From Enterobacter kobei (lineage in GTDB: Bacteria > Pseudomonadota > Gammaproteobacteria > Enterobacterales > Enterobacteriaceae), in assembly GCF_001729765.1 (NCBI RefSeq), contig NZ_CP017181.1:4650001-4714000 (forward strand): 64,000 bases of DNA, in the 5' to 3' direction. The position numbers and the translations under genes are program-made. This document shows positions 8,806-18,229 of this stretch, in pieces (position 1 is the first letter of the stretch; every line of letters starts with the position of its first letter). The notes beneath the pieces were generated by a model that made no database searches, had not been told where the DNA came from, and saw only the letters and a list, made by a program, of their open reading frames with translations.

Positions 8806-11349
8806 TCAGGAGAAATACTGCTGCAACAGCGGTGCGGTATCCTGGTTTGCTGGCACCGCAGGGGTAATTGCCTGCGTACGGAACGGGATCACCTGCGCTC
8901 GCCCATCAACGTTCACAATCTGATAGAACTGCGGCAGGTTGAAGTTGATAAAGCTGGAGCCATAGGTGAAGCGATCATGTGAAGAAGAGTAGAAACGGCT
9001 GACGTCGCGCACCAGCTCCTCTTTGCTACCTTCACAATGATGATACACCTCGGCGCGGTTGGTCTCATCCAGAATGTAAATGTTAAACCCGGCATCGTCG
9101 CCCGACTCTTCGAAGAAGAACTGAATAATCCCTTCACTCGCAAAGCCGTCCACCACCTGTGGCAGTTTGACGTGGTTGGTTTCCACCTGGACCGACAGTC
9201 CATGCAGCTTGTTATGTGAAATCGCCCCGTAAAACTCAATGGCGTTTTCCAGCTTCTGTACCGATACATTCAGACGTTCGAAGAACAGCCCCCAGGTCTG
9301 GCCGGAGACGCGCAGCGCTTTAAAACGCCCGGTTTCCTGACGGGTACTGGAGAGACGCAGCTCGATGCACTCGGAGACCAGTTGCTGCACGCGGGTACGA
9401 ATTAAGCCGCGCAGGTGCTGGCTGTAGCAGAACACTTCGACGCTGTCCGGCGGCGCGGCGTCCTGGTGCATTTTGCCCAGAATAGTTTTCAGCGCTTCGA
9501 TCATCGCCTGCTCGCCGTTGAAATGCAGAGTACGCACTTCATTCCACGAGTTGCGGTACAGCAGATCCACGCTGCCCACCAGACAGTTTTGCTGTTCGCC
9601 AAAGCTGAAGACGTCCAGTTTGCGGAAGTCAAAATGGACTACCTGATTACGGAAAGCTGCCGTCGGGTCGTATTCCAGGTTGACGATAATCGCCAGATGG
9701 CGAATTTCACAGGGGCTGTAGAGCGCTTTCGGCGTTGGCGCAGGCAGACGCAGTGGGAAGTGGTGCGAAACATCCGCCACCATCTCCTGCAGCTTGGCTA
9801 AATCGACGACCTCGTTGCCCTTGATAAACAGGCGGGTACGTGAAGTCAGCAGACCGTTAAACCACGCCCAGGCCACCAGTTTGTTCAGGTAGCGGTTATA
9901 TTCCAACGGCTGATGGCTGACGATCGAGTCCATGCTAGGCGCACGGTTGTACAGATACCACCCAGTGCGGTTTGCGCGGCCCGGCGGTACATAGATAAAG
10001 GTCAGGTTCGGTTCTGACAGGTCAGGCGAAATCTGCGGGTTCACCAGGGTGACTTTGCCCGGCAGCGCTTCAAACGCGGCATAGAGCTTACGGGTCAGTA
10101 CGCCAATGTCCTGCGGGCTGGCGGAGACGCTAAGGTTGTTGCGGCGCGCAAAGCGGATCAGGTTACGGTAGCTTTGCATCATCGCATCGAGCAGTTCGTT
10201 ATGCGCTTCACGCACCTGATCGATTTTCCAGTTAGCACGGTTGTCGAGCATGGACAGACGCGCTTCGTCCCATCCCCACTCTTTCACTAACTGGCTGACC
10301 ACTTCACGACGCCAGCCCACACAGGCGCGCTCGCGGCTCAGTTTTTCACAAACTTTGAGATAAAAACATCGACGCACCAGGTCAAGACGCGTGGAGTCAT
10401 CAATGGCTTTCAGGTATTCGGTAACGCGTTCCAGCATCATGCAGTAGGCATCAAGCCCGTAGGAGACAATCTCACCATCGTGCAGGCGCTGCTTGATATC
10501 TTTCGCCAGCAGACGCGGCGTGGGGTATTCCCAGGAGTAGGCTTCAAGCAACAGCGTTTTCAACACCGCTTTGTACGGTGAATCAATGCTCTTATAGAGC
10601 TGCCAGAGGCTAGCGCCGAAGTACTCTTCTGCGGACAGGGAGCTAAGGCCGCCCAGATCCAGCCACTCGTTTGGCGTCAGAACGCCCTGCGAATAAAGCG
10701 ACATGACGTAGTCGTCATAATTCTCTTCTTCATCGCACGGCACCATATTCCACAGAATACGCTTCCCGGCCAGACGCACAGCAGTACGATAAAATTCATC
10801 CAGCAATAAGATGTGCTGAGTCGAGCCGCAGTCTTCACCACCCAGACTGCCGCTTTCGTTATGGCGGAAACGGTTTTCATCAATCAGGAAGAAGCTCACT
10901 TCCACGCCAAGCGACGCGGCCCAGCTCTCCAGCAGGCTGCATTTACGCTGCAGCAGCTGCCGCTCTTCGTTATCGAGCCAGGATTGATGGCAGACCCAGA
11001 TATCCAGGTCTGAAGAACAGCTTTGCCCTACCGATGAGGTACTCCCCATCGTGTAAACGCCGGTAATCGGCAATTCACCTGTCGGTGATTCCTGCGGCGG
11101 CATGCCGCGGTAGAGTTCCAGCTCGTTCAGATAATGCTGTTGGGTTTCATCAGGCGTGAAAAGACATATGCCTCTGGGAACGTTACCGTCAAGGTACCCA
11201 GGCATCAGCGGATGGTGATAGTGCAATAATGTCGGCAGCAGACTGTATACCTGCTGGAAAGCAGGGCCCATGGCAGCAAGCGCGCGATCCACGCGCAATT
11301 GATTTATGGCATCCAGTCTCTGTTTCAGAGTCTCAATATAGAGGTACAA
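8806..11349 (-). CDS. cyaA: Class I adenylate cyclase
   Basis: Makes cAMP from ATP; 847 residues against 848 in E. coli. It starts with TTG (11347-11349), as in E. coli, where the weak start keeps expression low. The N-terminal catalytic domain shows [17 protein letters not shown] at 102-118, including the Asp114 and Asp116 metal ligands. The C-terminal half is the regulatory part that responds to phosphorylated EIIA-Glc, ending APLLQQYFS. Its promoter region carries a CRP site (11491-11506), so cAMP-CRP should repress it. It is transcribed away from hemC. Confidence 0.98.
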   Translation of the reverse strand: MYLYIETLKQRLDAINQLRVDRALAAMGPAFQQVYSLLPTLLHYHHPLMPGYLDGNVPRGICLFTPDETQQHYLNELELYRGMPPQESPTGELPITGVYTMGSTSSVGQSCSSDLDIWVCHQSWLDNEERQLLQRKCSLLESWAASLGVEVSFFLIDENRFRHNESGSLGGEDCGSTQHILLLDEFYRTAVRLAGKRILWNMVPCDEEENYDDYVMSLYSQGVLTPNEWLDLGGLSSLSAEEYFGASLWQLYKSIDSPYKAVLKTLLLEAYSWEYPTPRLLAKDIKQRLHDGEIVSYGLDAYCMMLERVTEYLKAIDDSTRLDLVRRCFYLKVCEKLSRERACVGWRREVVSQLVKEWGWDEARLSMLDNRANWKIDQVREAHNELLDAMMQSYRNLIRFARRNNLSVSASPQDIGVLTRKLYAAFEALPGKVTLVNPQISPDLSEPNLTFIYVPPGRANRTGWYLYNRAPSMDSIVSHQPLEYNRYLNKLVAWAWFNGLLTSRTRLFIKGNEVVDLAKLQEMVADVSHHFPLRLPAPTPKALYSPCEIRHLAIIVNLEYDPTAAFRNQVVHFDFRKLDVFSFGEQQNCLVGSVDLLYRNSWNEVRTLHFNGEQAMIEALKTILGKMHQDAAPPDSVEVFCYSQHLRGLIRTRVQQLVSECIELRLSSTRQETGRFKALRVSGQTWGLFFERLNVSVQKLENAIEFYGAISHNKLHGLSVQVETNHVKLPQVVDGFASEGIIQFFFEESGDDAGFNIYILDETNRAEVYHHCEGSKEELVRDVSRFYSSSHDRFTYGSSFINFNLPQFYQIVNVDGRAQVIPFRTQAITPAVPANQDTAPLLQQYFS

Positions 11350-11488
11350 GACGTATCGCCTGATGTTTCCGGGTGTCGTAAGCCATTCAAAACACGAATA
11401 ACCGCGAGCCCGCAGTATTTCAAAAAGATAACCGTTACCCTTTTTTCGCCCTTATCATTATGGTGGTACCGACGAAAAAATGGTCTAA

Positions 11489-11508
11489 AACGTGATCAAT
11501 TTAACACC
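11489..11508. promoter_or_regulatory. CRP site in the cyaA-hemC intergenic region
   Basis: CGTGA-N6-TAACA on the plus strand (TGTTA-N6-TCACG on the minus strand), a good match to the TGTGA-N6-TCACA consensus and nearly identical to the E. coli cyaA P2 operator as I recall it. It would give negative feedback of cAMP on cyaA. Confidence 0.75.
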
Positions 11509-11515
11509 TTGCCGG

Positions 11516-11543
11516 TTGACCGTAAAGAAAGATGCGCTACATA
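11516..11543 (+). promoter_or_regulatory. Probable hemC promoter
   Basis: Plus-strand -35 TTGACC (11516-11521), 16-base spacer, -10 TACATA (11538-11543). It would give a leader of about 150 bases before hemC. The remainder of the 350-base gap holds the divergent cyaA promoters; no gene is evident there. Confidence 0.5.
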
Positions 11544-11699
11544 CAAGTGTAGCACCGTTCTGTACGTGTAAATTCCTGAATACGGCTATGGCTGGCCAAT
11601 ACGCCACCGTGTCCCTCTCGCGCTTCATCAACCGTAAAACTGCCATCCCAGAGTCAACAATGTTAGGATGGTTAGCGATTGATAATGACGGTAACAAGC

Positions 11700-12641
11700 A
11701 TGTTAGACAATGTTTTGAGAATTGCCACACGCCAAAGCCCTCTCGCGCTCTGGCAGGCACATTATGTTAAGCAGCGCCTTGAAGCCTGCCACAATGGATT
11801 GCGCGTCGAGCTGGTGCCGATGGTCACGCGCGGTGACGTGATCCTGGATACGCCACTGGCGAAGGTGGGCGGCAAGGGCCTGTTTGTCAAAGAACTGGAA
11901 CTGGCATTGCTTGAGAACCGCGCCGATATCGCCGTGCACTCCATGAAAGATGTGCCCGTCGAGTTCCCGGAAGGGCTGGGGCTGGTGACCATCTGCGAGC
12001 GCGAAGATCCGCGTGATGCGTTTGTCTCTAACCGCTATGACTCGCTCGATGCGTTGCCCGAAGGTAGCGTAGTTGGCACCTCCAGTTTACGCCGTCAGTG
12101 TCAGTTGGCGGAGCGTCGCCCTGACCTGATCATCCGCTCGCTGCGCGGCAACGTCGGCACACGCCTGGGCAAACTGGATAACGGTGAATACGATGCCATT
12201 ATTCTTGCCGTCGCTGGACTGAAGCGTCTGGGGCTGGAGGAACGCATTCGCGTGGCGCTACCACCAGAACTGTCGCTGCCGGCCGTGGGCCAGGGTGCCG
12301 TCGGCATTGAGTGCCGTCTGGACGATGTGCGTACCCGCGAACTGCTCGCGCCGCTGAACCATGACGAGACCGCTATCCGCGTAAAAGCCGAGCGGGCGAT
12401 GAATACCCGCCTCGAAGGCGGATGCCAGGTGCCGATTGGCAGCTATGCTGAATTAACCGAAGGGAAACTCTGGCTGCGCGCGCTGGTGGGTGCCCCGGAC
12501 GGTTCACAGATGGTACGCGGCGAACGTCGTGGCAATCCGCAAGATGCCGAACAGCTTGGCGTGTCGCTGGCGGAAGAGCTGCTGAATAACGGCGCGCGTG
12601 AAATCCTGGCTGAGGTCTATAACGGAGAACCCCCTGCATGA
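11700..12641 (+). CDS. hemC: Porphobilinogen deaminase (hydroxymethylbilane synthase)
   Basis: Joins four porphobilinogens into hydroxymethylbilane in heme and siroheme synthesis. The start [15 protein letters not shown] gives 313 residues, as in E. coli; an upstream frame start adds seven unlikely residues. Asp84-type region (SMKDVP) and the dipyrromethane-cofactor cysteine in [10 protein letters not shown] (Cys242) are present. It begins the hemCDXY operon and overlaps hemD by four bases. Confidence 0.98.
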   Translation: MLDNVLRIATRQSPLALWQAHYVKQRLEACHNGLRVELVPMVTRGDVILDTPLAKVGGKGLFVKELELALLENRADIAVHSMKDVPVEFPEGLGLVTICEREDPRDAFVSNRYDSLDALPEGSVVGTSSLRRQCQLAERRPDLIIRSLRGNVGTRLGKLDNGEYDAIILAVAGLKRLGLEERIRVALPPELSLPAVGQGAVGIECRLDDVRTRELLAPLNHDETAIRVKAERAMNTRLEGGCQVPIGSYAELTEGKLWLRALVGAPDGSQMVRGERRGNPQDAEQLGVSLAEELLNNGAREILAEVYNGEPPA

Positions 12642-13378
12642 GTATTCTTGTCACCCGCCCTTCTCCCGCAGGAGAGCAGTTAGTGAGCCGTCTGCGCACA
12701 CTGGGGCAGGTGGCCTGGAGTTTTCCGCTGATTGAATTCTCCCCCGGTCGCGAGCTCTCTGCGCTCGCCGATCGGATAAATACCCTGCAGGAAGGCGATC
12801 TGTTGTTTGCGTTGTCGCAACATGCCGTGGAATTCGCCAACGCCCAGCTGCAACAGCAAAGTCTGTCCTGGACAACTGCCCCACGCTATTTCGCCATTGG
12901 TCGCTCAACGGCGCTGGCGCTGCATACCGTAAGCGGTGCTGATGTTCGCTACCCGTTAGATCGGGAAATTAGCGAAGTCTTGCTACAATTACCTGAATTA
13001 CAAACTATTGCCGGAAAGCGCGCGCTCATTTTGCGCGGCAATGGTGGCCGCGAGCTGCTGGGCGAAACGCTGCGTGAACGGGGTGCCGACGTGACGTTCG
13101 TTGAGTGCTATCAGCGTTGCGCAAAGCACTACGATGGCGCGGAAGAAGCGATGCGCTGGCACGCGCGCGGCATTAATACGCTGGTGGTCACCAGCGGTGA
13201 AATGTTACAACAGCTTTGGTTGCTGATACCGCATTGGTATCGCGAAAACTGGTTACTCCGCTGTCGGCTTCTGGTCGTCAGTGAGCGTCTGGCGAACCTC
13301 GCCCGGGAACTGGGCTGGCAGGATATTCGGATCGCTGATAACGCCGACAACGATGCGCTGCTGCGCGCATTACAATAA
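12638..13378 (+). CDS. hemD: Uroporphyrinogen-III synthase
   Basis: Closes and isomerises hydroxymethylbilane to uroporphyrinogen III. It is 246 residues long (E. coli 246). HemD proteins are divergent, but the N-terminus [15 protein letters not shown], the central FALSQHAV segment and the [11 protein letters not shown] segment are typical. The ATG overlaps the hemC stop, so translation is coupled. hemX follows after 20 bases. Confidence 0.97.
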   Translation: MSILVTRPSPAGEQLVSRLRTLGQVAWSFPLIEFSPGRELSALADRINTLQEGDLLFALSQHAVEFANAQLQQQSLSWTTAPRYFAIGRSTALALHTVSGADVRYPLDREISEVLLQLPELQTIAGKRALILRGNGGRELLGETLRERGADVTFVECYQRCAKHYDGAEEAMRWHARGINTLVVTSGEMLQQLWLLIPHWYRENWLLRCRLLVVSERLANLARELGWQDIRIADNADNDALLRALQ

Positions 13379-13398
13379 CTCTCAAATGGGAAGCCATA

Positions 13399-14589
13399 AT
13401 GACGGAACACGAAAAATCCTCCGCCGTGGTTGAAGAGACCAGGGAGACTGTGGACACCACACCACAGCCAGAGACGACTGAGAAAACCGCTGAGAAGAAA
13501 AACGGCAGCAACAAAACCAGCCTCGCGCTGAGCGCAATTGCCATCGCCATTGCACTGGCGGCAGGTTTTGGCCTGTACGGCCTTGTGAAGCAACAGGGCG
13601 CTAACCAGACGGCCACCAGCGATACGCTGGTCAATCAGCTTACCTCCCTGCAAAAAGCGCAGGAAACGCAGAAAACCGAGCTGGAAGCGGTGATTAAGCA
13701 GCAGGCTGCCGCGCTGGCCGAGGCAAACAGCAAACAGGAAGAGCTGACCAAACAACTGGACGAAGTACAGCAAAAAGTCGCCACGATTTCCGGTACCGAT
13801 GCCAAAACCTGGCTGCTCTCTCAGGCCGATTTCCTCGTAAAACTCGCCGGGCGTAAGCTCTGGAGCGACCAGGACGTTACCACCGCTGCCGCACTGCTGA
13901 AAAGCGCCGATGCAAGCCTGGCAGACATGAACGATCCCAGCCTCATTACCGCACGTCGCGCGATCACCGAAGATATCGCGAGTCTTTCCGCCGTTTCGCA
14001 GGTGGATTACGACGGCATTATCCTCAAGGTGAACCAGCTTTCGAATCAGATTGATAACCTGCAGCTGGCGGATAACAACGACGACGACTCCCCCATGGAT
14101 TCCGACGGTACCGAGCTTTCCAGCTCTCTGAGCGAATGGCGCATTAACCTGCAGAAAAGCTGGCAGAACTTTATGGACAGCTTTATCACCATCCGTCGTC
14201 GCGATGAAACCGCTGTACCGCTGTTAGCGCCGAATCAGGATATCTATCTGCGCGAAAACATCCGTTCCCGCCTGCTGGTGGCGGCTCAGGCTGTGCCGCG
14301 TCATCAGGAAGAGACCTACAAACAGGCGCTGGATAACGTCTCGACGTGGGTGCGTGCGTATTACAATACCGATGACGCGACGACCACCGCTTTCCTCGAA
14401 GACATCGACAAGCTGAGCCAGCAGAACATCACGATGAACGTACCGGATAAGCTGGCCAGCCAGCCGATACTGGAGAAACTGATGCAGACGCGCGTGCGTA
14501 ACCTGCTGGCACAGCCGGGCGTTCCGGCAGAGCAAACAGGCGGAGCGGCACCAGCGCCAGCGCCTGAAAGCGCGCCACAAGGAGAGTAA
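13399..14589 (+). CDS. hemX: HemX, membrane-anchored protein of the heme operon
   Basis: A 396-residue inner-membrane protein: an acidic, Thr-rich cytoplasmic N-terminus, one transmembrane helix at about 41-63, then a coiled-coil region rich in Gln, Glu and Lys (about 75-130) and a helical periplasmic domain with a Pro/Ala-rich end. It was once called a uroporphyrinogen methyltransferase, but the methyltransferase motifs are not visible, so its activity is unknown. Its stop codon overlaps the hemY start region. Confidence 0.95.
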   Translation: MTEHEKSSAVVEETRETVDTTPQPETTEKTAEKKNGSNKTSLALSAIAIAIALAAGFGLYGLVKQQGANQTATSDTLVNQLTSLQKAQETQKTELEAVIKQQAAALAEANSKQEELTKQLDEVQQKVATISGTDAKTWLLSQADFLVKLAGRKLWSDQDVTTAAALLKSADASLADMNDPSLITARRAITEDIASLSAVSQVDYDGIILKVNQLSNQIDNLQLADNNDDDSPMDSDGTELSSSLSEWRINLQKSWQNFMDSFITIRRRDETAVPLLAPNQDIYLRENIRSRLLVAAQAVPRHQEETYKQALDNVSTWVRAYYNTDDATTTAFLEDIDKLSQQNITMNVPDKLASQPILEKLMQTRVRNLLAQPGVPAEQTGGAAPAPAPESAPQGE

Positions 14590-14591
14590 TG

Positions 14592-15791
14592 ATGCTAAAA
14601 GTTCTCTTACTCTTCATCTTGTTGATCGCCGGGATCGTCCTGGGACCGATGCTTGCCGGTCATCAGGGATACGTTCTGATCCAGACCGATAATTACAACA
14701 TCGAAACCAGCGTAACGGGTCTGGTGATTATTCTGATCCTCGGCGTCGTAGTACTGCTGGCAGTCGAATGGATCCTGCGCCGTATTTTCCGTACCGGCGC
14801 GCATACGCGCGGCTGGTTCGTTGGCCGCAAGCGTCGTCGTGCGCGTAAGCAAACCGAGCAGGCGCTGCTTAAGCTCGCCGAAGGCGATTATCAGCAGGTT
14901 GAAAAGCTGATGTCGAAAAATGCCGACCATGCAGAACAGCCGGTGGTGAACTATCTTCTGGCTGCCGAAGCAGCGCAGCAGCGCGGTGATGAAGCCCGTG
15001 CAAATCAGCATCTGGAACGTGCGTCAGAACTGGCTTCCGGTGACCCGATTCCGGTTGAGATCACCCGCGTTCGTCTGCAGCTGGCACGCAATGAGAACCA
15101 TGCGGCGCGCCATGGCATTGACCGCCTGCTGGAAATAGCTCCCCGCCATCCTGAAGTCCTGCGTCTTGCCGAACAGGCTTATATTCGTACCGGTGCGTGG
15201 GGCTCGCTGCTGGACATCATTCCGTCAATGGCGAAGGCCGAAGTGGGTGATGACGAGCATCGTGACGAGCTTCAGCGTCTGGCATGGATTGGCCTGATGG
15301 ATCAGGCACGCGCCGACCTGGGTAGCGACGGCCTGAAGACCTGGTGGAAAAATCAGAGCCGGAAAACGCGTCAGCAGGTTCCTCTGCAGGTGGCGATGGC
15401 GGAACATCTTATTGAATGTGACGATCATGACACCGCCCAGGAGATCCTCCTCGACGGTCTCAAGCGCCAGTACGACGATCGTCTGGTCATGGTGATCCCG
15501 CGCCTGAAAACCAATAACCCAGAGCAAGTCGAGAAAGTGCTGCGTCAGCAGATCAAAACCGTCGGCGACCGCCCGCTGCTGTGGAGCACGCTGGGCCAGT
15601 CACTGATGAAGCACGGCGAATGGCAGGAGGCGAGCCTCGCCTTCCGTGCGGCACTGAAACAGCGTCCGGACGCCTATGACTACGCGTGGCTTGCCGATAC
15701 GCTCGACAAACAGCATAAGCCAGAAGAGGCTGCTGCCATGCGGCGAGATGGGTTGCTGTTAACGTTGCAGAACAACGGCACGCAGCAGTAA
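14592..15791 (+). CDS. hemY: HemY, TPR-containing inner-membrane protein
   Basis: A 399-residue protein with two N-terminal transmembrane helices (about 1-20 and 40-62), a basic stretch (RKRRRARK) and then a long helical TPR-type domain (for example RPLLWSTLGQSLMKHGEW and DAYDYAWLADTL). Despite the name it is unrelated to Bacillus HemY protoporphyrinogen oxidase. The role in the late heme pathway is inferred from operon membership. I chose the second of two adjacent ATGs (14592), which matches the E. coli N-terminus. A strong terminator follows. Confidence 0.95.
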   Translation: MLKVLLLFILLIAGIVLGPMLAGHQGYVLIQTDNYNIETSVTGLVIILILGVVVLLAVEWILRRIFRTGAHTRGWFVGRKRRRARKQTEQALLKLAEGDYQQVEKLMSKNADHAEQPVVNYLLAAEAAQQRGDEARANQHLERASELASGDPIPVEITRVRLQLARNENHAARHGIDRLLEIAPRHPEVLRLAEQAYIRTGAWGSLLDIIPSMAKAEVGDDEHRDELQRLAWIGLMDQARADLGSDGLKTWWKNQSRKTRQQVPLQVAMAEHLIECDDHDTAQEILLDGLKRQYDDRLVMVIPRLKTNNPEQVEKVLRQQIKTVGDRPLLWSTLGQSLMKHGEWQEASLAFRAALKQRPDAYDYAWLADTLDKQHKPEEAAAMRRDGLLLTLQNNGTQQ

Positions 15792-15798
15792 TTAACAG

Positions 15799-15823
15799 GG
15801 AGGCCAGACGGCCTCCTTTTTTT
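15799..15823 (+). terminator. Rho-independent terminator of hemCDXY
   Basis: GGAGGCC (15799-15805), loop AGAC, GGCCTCC (15810-15816), then seven T. It starts eight bases after the hemY stop. Confidence 0.95.
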
Positions 15824-15960
15824 ATCGCTTTTCTCCTGCTACATTCTTTACACCTCAAGCCACAAACGAACCCGCCAATGTAACGATGCCTTTTCATTAA
15901 CTTTTTTTCGCACATGCGCGAATTGCGCGTGGACTAAATCGTTTCTGAAAGGAAATCGTC

Positions 15961-17172
15961 ATGAACTCGCTTTTGTATGCGCTTATTGAAGCGCTGCGCT
16001 GCCATCGCTGGCTGCGCCTGCTTGCCTGTGCTTTTATCTTCTCTTCACTGGGAAATGGGTTAACCCAGGTTGTAGTCTTCGGGCTGCTGTTAGCGTGGTC
16101 AGCCCCGCCAGCCCTGCTTACCCTCGCCTTTCTTTTCGCCACGGTACCAGGGTTTTTCGGCAGCATGCTCGGTGAAAGGCTATGCTCGCGCTATTCTCCG
16201 ATATCCCTGCTGATATTGACCGAAGGACTCGGCTTACTTGCCCTGCTCTTTCCCCTGCTTGGCGTGGGTTATCATAGCGTTGTCGCGTTACTCGCCGTGC
16301 AATCCACCGAAGCGCTACTCAGCGGGATGAGCTGGCCCGCCCTGACGTTGCTCTTCAAGCGCGGCCTCAGCGAAACGGAACTGCCTGCCGCCACCTGTCT
16401 GGAAAATGTTATTTTTGCGTCTCAGGTGCTATTAGGTACCGGGCTGGGCGTGGTGCTTTTTCAGAAGATGCCCGTGCTCGCCTTGCTGACCATTGATGCC
16501 ATCAGTTTCCTCGGGTCGCTGGTCATGTTATGGCTGGCGGAACGCCTGTTTTCACCAGCTCCACACGACGCCCCTGAAGAAAAGGGGGTTTCTACGAAAT
16601 TGCGCTGGCAGACATTGACCGTTCGGCAGAAACGCAGCTTGCTCATTTTGCCTGCGCTGGCCGCTGTCGGATCACCCGCTATGGCACTTCTTCCGGCACT
16701 GGCCCAGCAGCTACGCCCTCAGGATGCGGCTGGCCTTGCTCTGCCCCTGCTTTTTGCGAGGAGCATGGGGCAGCTTTGCGGCCCTTTGCTGCTTAAAAGA
16801 GACAGTCTGGCGCGTTTTGCGGCTCGTACGCCGCGATTATTACTTTGCCTTGGCATCTTTCTGGCCGCTTATGGAATGCTGCCGTTTATGGCCAACTGGG
16901 CAGGTTATGCGCCTGGGATGATCTTTGTCGCACATCTGGCCTCAAACGTGCTTTTTGCAGCGGGTACGTTTGGCATGCTCAGCCATTTTCAGGCCAGGCA
17001 AATCGCTGTTGCCAGCGGTAAAGCCTGGCGCTGGCAAACGCTCAGCGCCTCACTTTTCACTGGCATTGCAGCTGTGGTGGCTTCCGGGGTTGGCTCAGTA
17101 CAGGCGCTATATATGGTTTCGTCAGCGGCTCTGCTGAGTGTTGCTCTCATCATGCGCTTTTATCAGGAATAA
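15961..17172 (+). CDS. Major facilitator superfamily (MFS) transporter, substrate unknown
   Basis: A 403-residue polytopic protein with about eleven or twelve hydrophobic segments and a cytoplasmic loop near 195-220 (PAPHDAPEEKGVSTK...), the pattern of a 12-TM MFS exporter. GSMLGERLCSRY near residues 61-72 is at the place of the loop 2-3 MFS motif. AAGGAA precedes the ATG at a good distance. It sits between hemY and glmZ, where E. coli K-12 has the sulfatase-like aslA/aslB genes, so this is an accessory position. I cannot name a substrate. Its only downstream hairpin is the GlmZ terminator read in reverse. Confidence 0.85.
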   Translation: MNSLLYALIEALRCHRWLRLLACAFIFSSLGNGLTQVVVFGLLLAWSAPPALLTLAFLFATVPGFFGSMLGERLCSRYSPISLLILTEGLGLLALLFPLLGVGYHSVVALLAVQSTEALLSGMSWPALTLLFKRGLSETELPAATCLENVIFASQVLLGTGLGVVLFQKMPVLALLTIDAISFLGSLVMLWLAERLFSPAPHDAPEEKGVSTKLRWQTLTVRQKRSLLILPALAAVGSPAMALLPALAQQLRPQDAAGLALPLLFARSMGQLCGPLLLKRDSLARFAARTPRLLLCLGIFLAAYGMLPFMANWAGYAPGMIFVAHLASNVLFAAGTFGMLSHFQARQIAVASGKAWRWQTLSASLFTGIAAVVASGVGSVQALYMVSSAALLSVALIMRFYQE

Positions 17173-17177
17173 GGCAT

Positions 17178-17204
17178 AAAAAAACGCCTGCTATAAAAGC
17201 AGGC
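17178..17204 (-). terminator. GlmZ Rho-independent terminator
   Basis: On the minus strand AACGCCTGCT, a short loop, AGCAGGCGTT and a run of T. The T run is only on the minus strand. Confidence 0.92.
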
Positions 17205-17380
17205 GTTAAAACAGGTCTGTAAGACAACATATTTGGTGCTTCACTCAACGTTATGTCCATGGTGTCTGATGAGGCCGAAGCGACATCTGTCAGTGGACGA
17301 TAAGCACCGTAAATGGCTCTGCGTCATTCCTGAGTTTATGAGGCACTAAGGCGAACATAAGAGATGGAATGAGCATCTAC
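17178..17380 (-). ncRNA. glmZ: GlmZ small RNA
   Basis: The minus strand from GTAGATGCTCATTCC (17380) to the terminator matches E. coli GlmZ along most of its length: CTTATGTTCGCCTTAGTGCC, GGTGCTTATCGTCCACTGAC, ACGTTGAGTGAAGCACC and TACAGACCTGTTTTAACGCC. GlmZ, with Hfq, activates glmS mRNA translation and is cleaved with RapZ and RNase E. The glmS-pairing region (about 17215-17235) is changed from E. coli in a few bases (ATATGTTGTCTTACAG). It lies between hemY/MFS and the argX tRNA operon, the conserved location. No name was known from the ORFs because it is non-coding. Confidence 0.93.
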
Positions 17381-17391
17381 ACGTATATTAT

Positions 17392-17407
17392 TGCACGTAA
17401 CGTGCCA
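17392..17407 (-). promoter_or_regulatory. Sigma-54 type promoter of glmZ
   Basis: On the minus strand TGGCACGTTACGTGCA, close to the -24/-12 consensus TGGCAC-N5-TTGC, with the GG and GC elements about 26 and 13 bases before the GlmZ 5' end. A TAATAT lies just downstream and could be a sigma-70 -10 element. In several enterics glmZ is known to use sigma-54. Confidence 0.75.
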
Positions 17408-17474
17408 GAGTTACACGCAAAACGTATACATGACGCAACATTTTAAGATAAAAGGAAATTATGCTGTTAAGCAC

Positions 17475-17492
17475 TGTCTGAAGCTTCATAAC
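17475..17492 (-). promoter_or_regulatory. Imperfect third GlrR-like site
   Basis: TGTC-N10-TAAC, with one intact half of the GlrR (QseF) TGTC-N10-GACA palindrome. Weaker than the two sites further upstream. Confidence 0.35.
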
Positions 17493-17513
17493 GTATCGCT
17501 AAATGCAGAAATA

Positions 17514-17531
17514 TGTCGTCAAAAAGAGACA
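17514..17531. promoter_or_regulatory. GlrR (QseF) activator site 1
   Basis: TGTC (17514-17517), ten bases, GACA (17528-17531): an exact TGTC-N10-GACA palindrome about 140 bases upstream of the glmZ start, in the position expected for an enhancer of a sigma-54 promoter. Confidence 0.7.
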
Positions 17532-17576
17532 GTAAAGCCCCTAAATAAATATTTCTATTACTTTCAACGGATTACA

Positions 17577-17594
17577 TGTCGCTGAATCGCGACA
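17577..17594. promoter_or_regulatory. GlrR (QseF) activator site 2
   Basis: TGTC (17577-17580), ten bases, GACA (17591-17594), a second exact copy of the palindrome, 63 bases from site 1 (about six helical turns). Confidence 0.7.
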
Positions 17595-17644
17595 CTGAAA
17601 AAGGGCGCTGTCGGGGAATCACTACAGGAAAGAAACATCACAGA

Positions 17645-17672
17645 AAACAAAAAACCCCGCCGAAGCGGGGTT
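17645..17672 (-). terminator. Terminator of the argX-hisR-leuT-proM operon
   Basis: On the minus strand AACCCCGC, loop TTCG, GCGGGGTT and a T-rich run, just after proM. Confidence 0.93.
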
Positions 17673-17678
17673 CAAAAT

Positions 17679-17755
17679 TGGTCGGCGAGAGAGGATTCGA
17701 ACCTCCGACCCACTGGTCCCAAACCAGTTGCGCTACCAAGCTGCGCTACTCGCCG
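17679..17755 (-). tRNA. proM: tRNA-Pro (anticodon TGG)
   Basis: A 77-base cloverleaf ending in encoded CCA; anticodon loop TTTGGGA with TGG. Last gene of the four-tRNA operon. Confidence 0.97.
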
Positions 17756-17800
17756 ATGTACTGCTTTTTGAATTTTTAGTTCAATTCATTTAAAAAGTCG

Positions 17801-17886
17801 TGGTGCGAGGGGGGGGACTCGAACCCCCACATCCTAAGGACACTAACACCTGAAGCTAGCGCGTCTACCAATTCCGCCACCTTCGC
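17801..17886 (-). tRNA. leuT: tRNA-Leu (anticodon CAG)
   Basis: A class II tRNA of 86 bases with a long variable arm (TGTCC TTA GGATG) and encoded CCA; anticodon CAG in CTTCAGG. The variable arm loop is one base shorter than in E. coli leuT. Confidence 0.97.
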
Positions 17887-17907
17887 AATTCACAACTCTT
17901 TCAATAA

Positions 17908-17984
17908 TGGGGTGGCTAATGGGATTCGAACCCACGACAACTGGAATCACAATCCAGGGCTCTACCAACTGAGCTATAGCCACC
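17908..17984 (-). tRNA. hisR: tRNA-His (anticodon GTG)
   Basis: Encoded CCA and the extra 5' G(-1) opposite C73 that is specific to tRNA-His; anticodon GTG in TTGTGAT. Confidence 0.97.
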
Positions 17985-18050
17985 ACTGTATTCTTTCACG
18001 CGGTACTGACTACTTCTCAGACCACCGCAGCTCTAGCGCCGGGACTAAAA

Positions 18051-18127
<77 letters not shown>

Positions 18128-18148
18128 TTAGCGCCGTTGCGGGGCTGG

Positions 18149-18177
18149 ATATTACGTACCTCCGTCCCCGCTGTCTA
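18149..18177 (-). promoter_or_regulatory. Promoter of the argX tRNA operon
   Basis: -35 TAGACA (18172-18177), 17-base spacer, -10 TAATAT (18149-18154), followed by a GC-rich discriminator (CCAGCCCCGC), the usual sign of stringent control. Confidence 0.8.
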
Positions 18178-18229
18178 GTGATTTTTTGAAAAAAATGCGC
18201 GTTTGGTTATGGTTTGCACATTTTGCCGC

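Noticed and set aside
17391..17585. 64-codon open frame upstream of glmZ on the plus strand
   Set aside because: It covers the glmZ promoter and activator sites and has no ribosome site; chance ORF.
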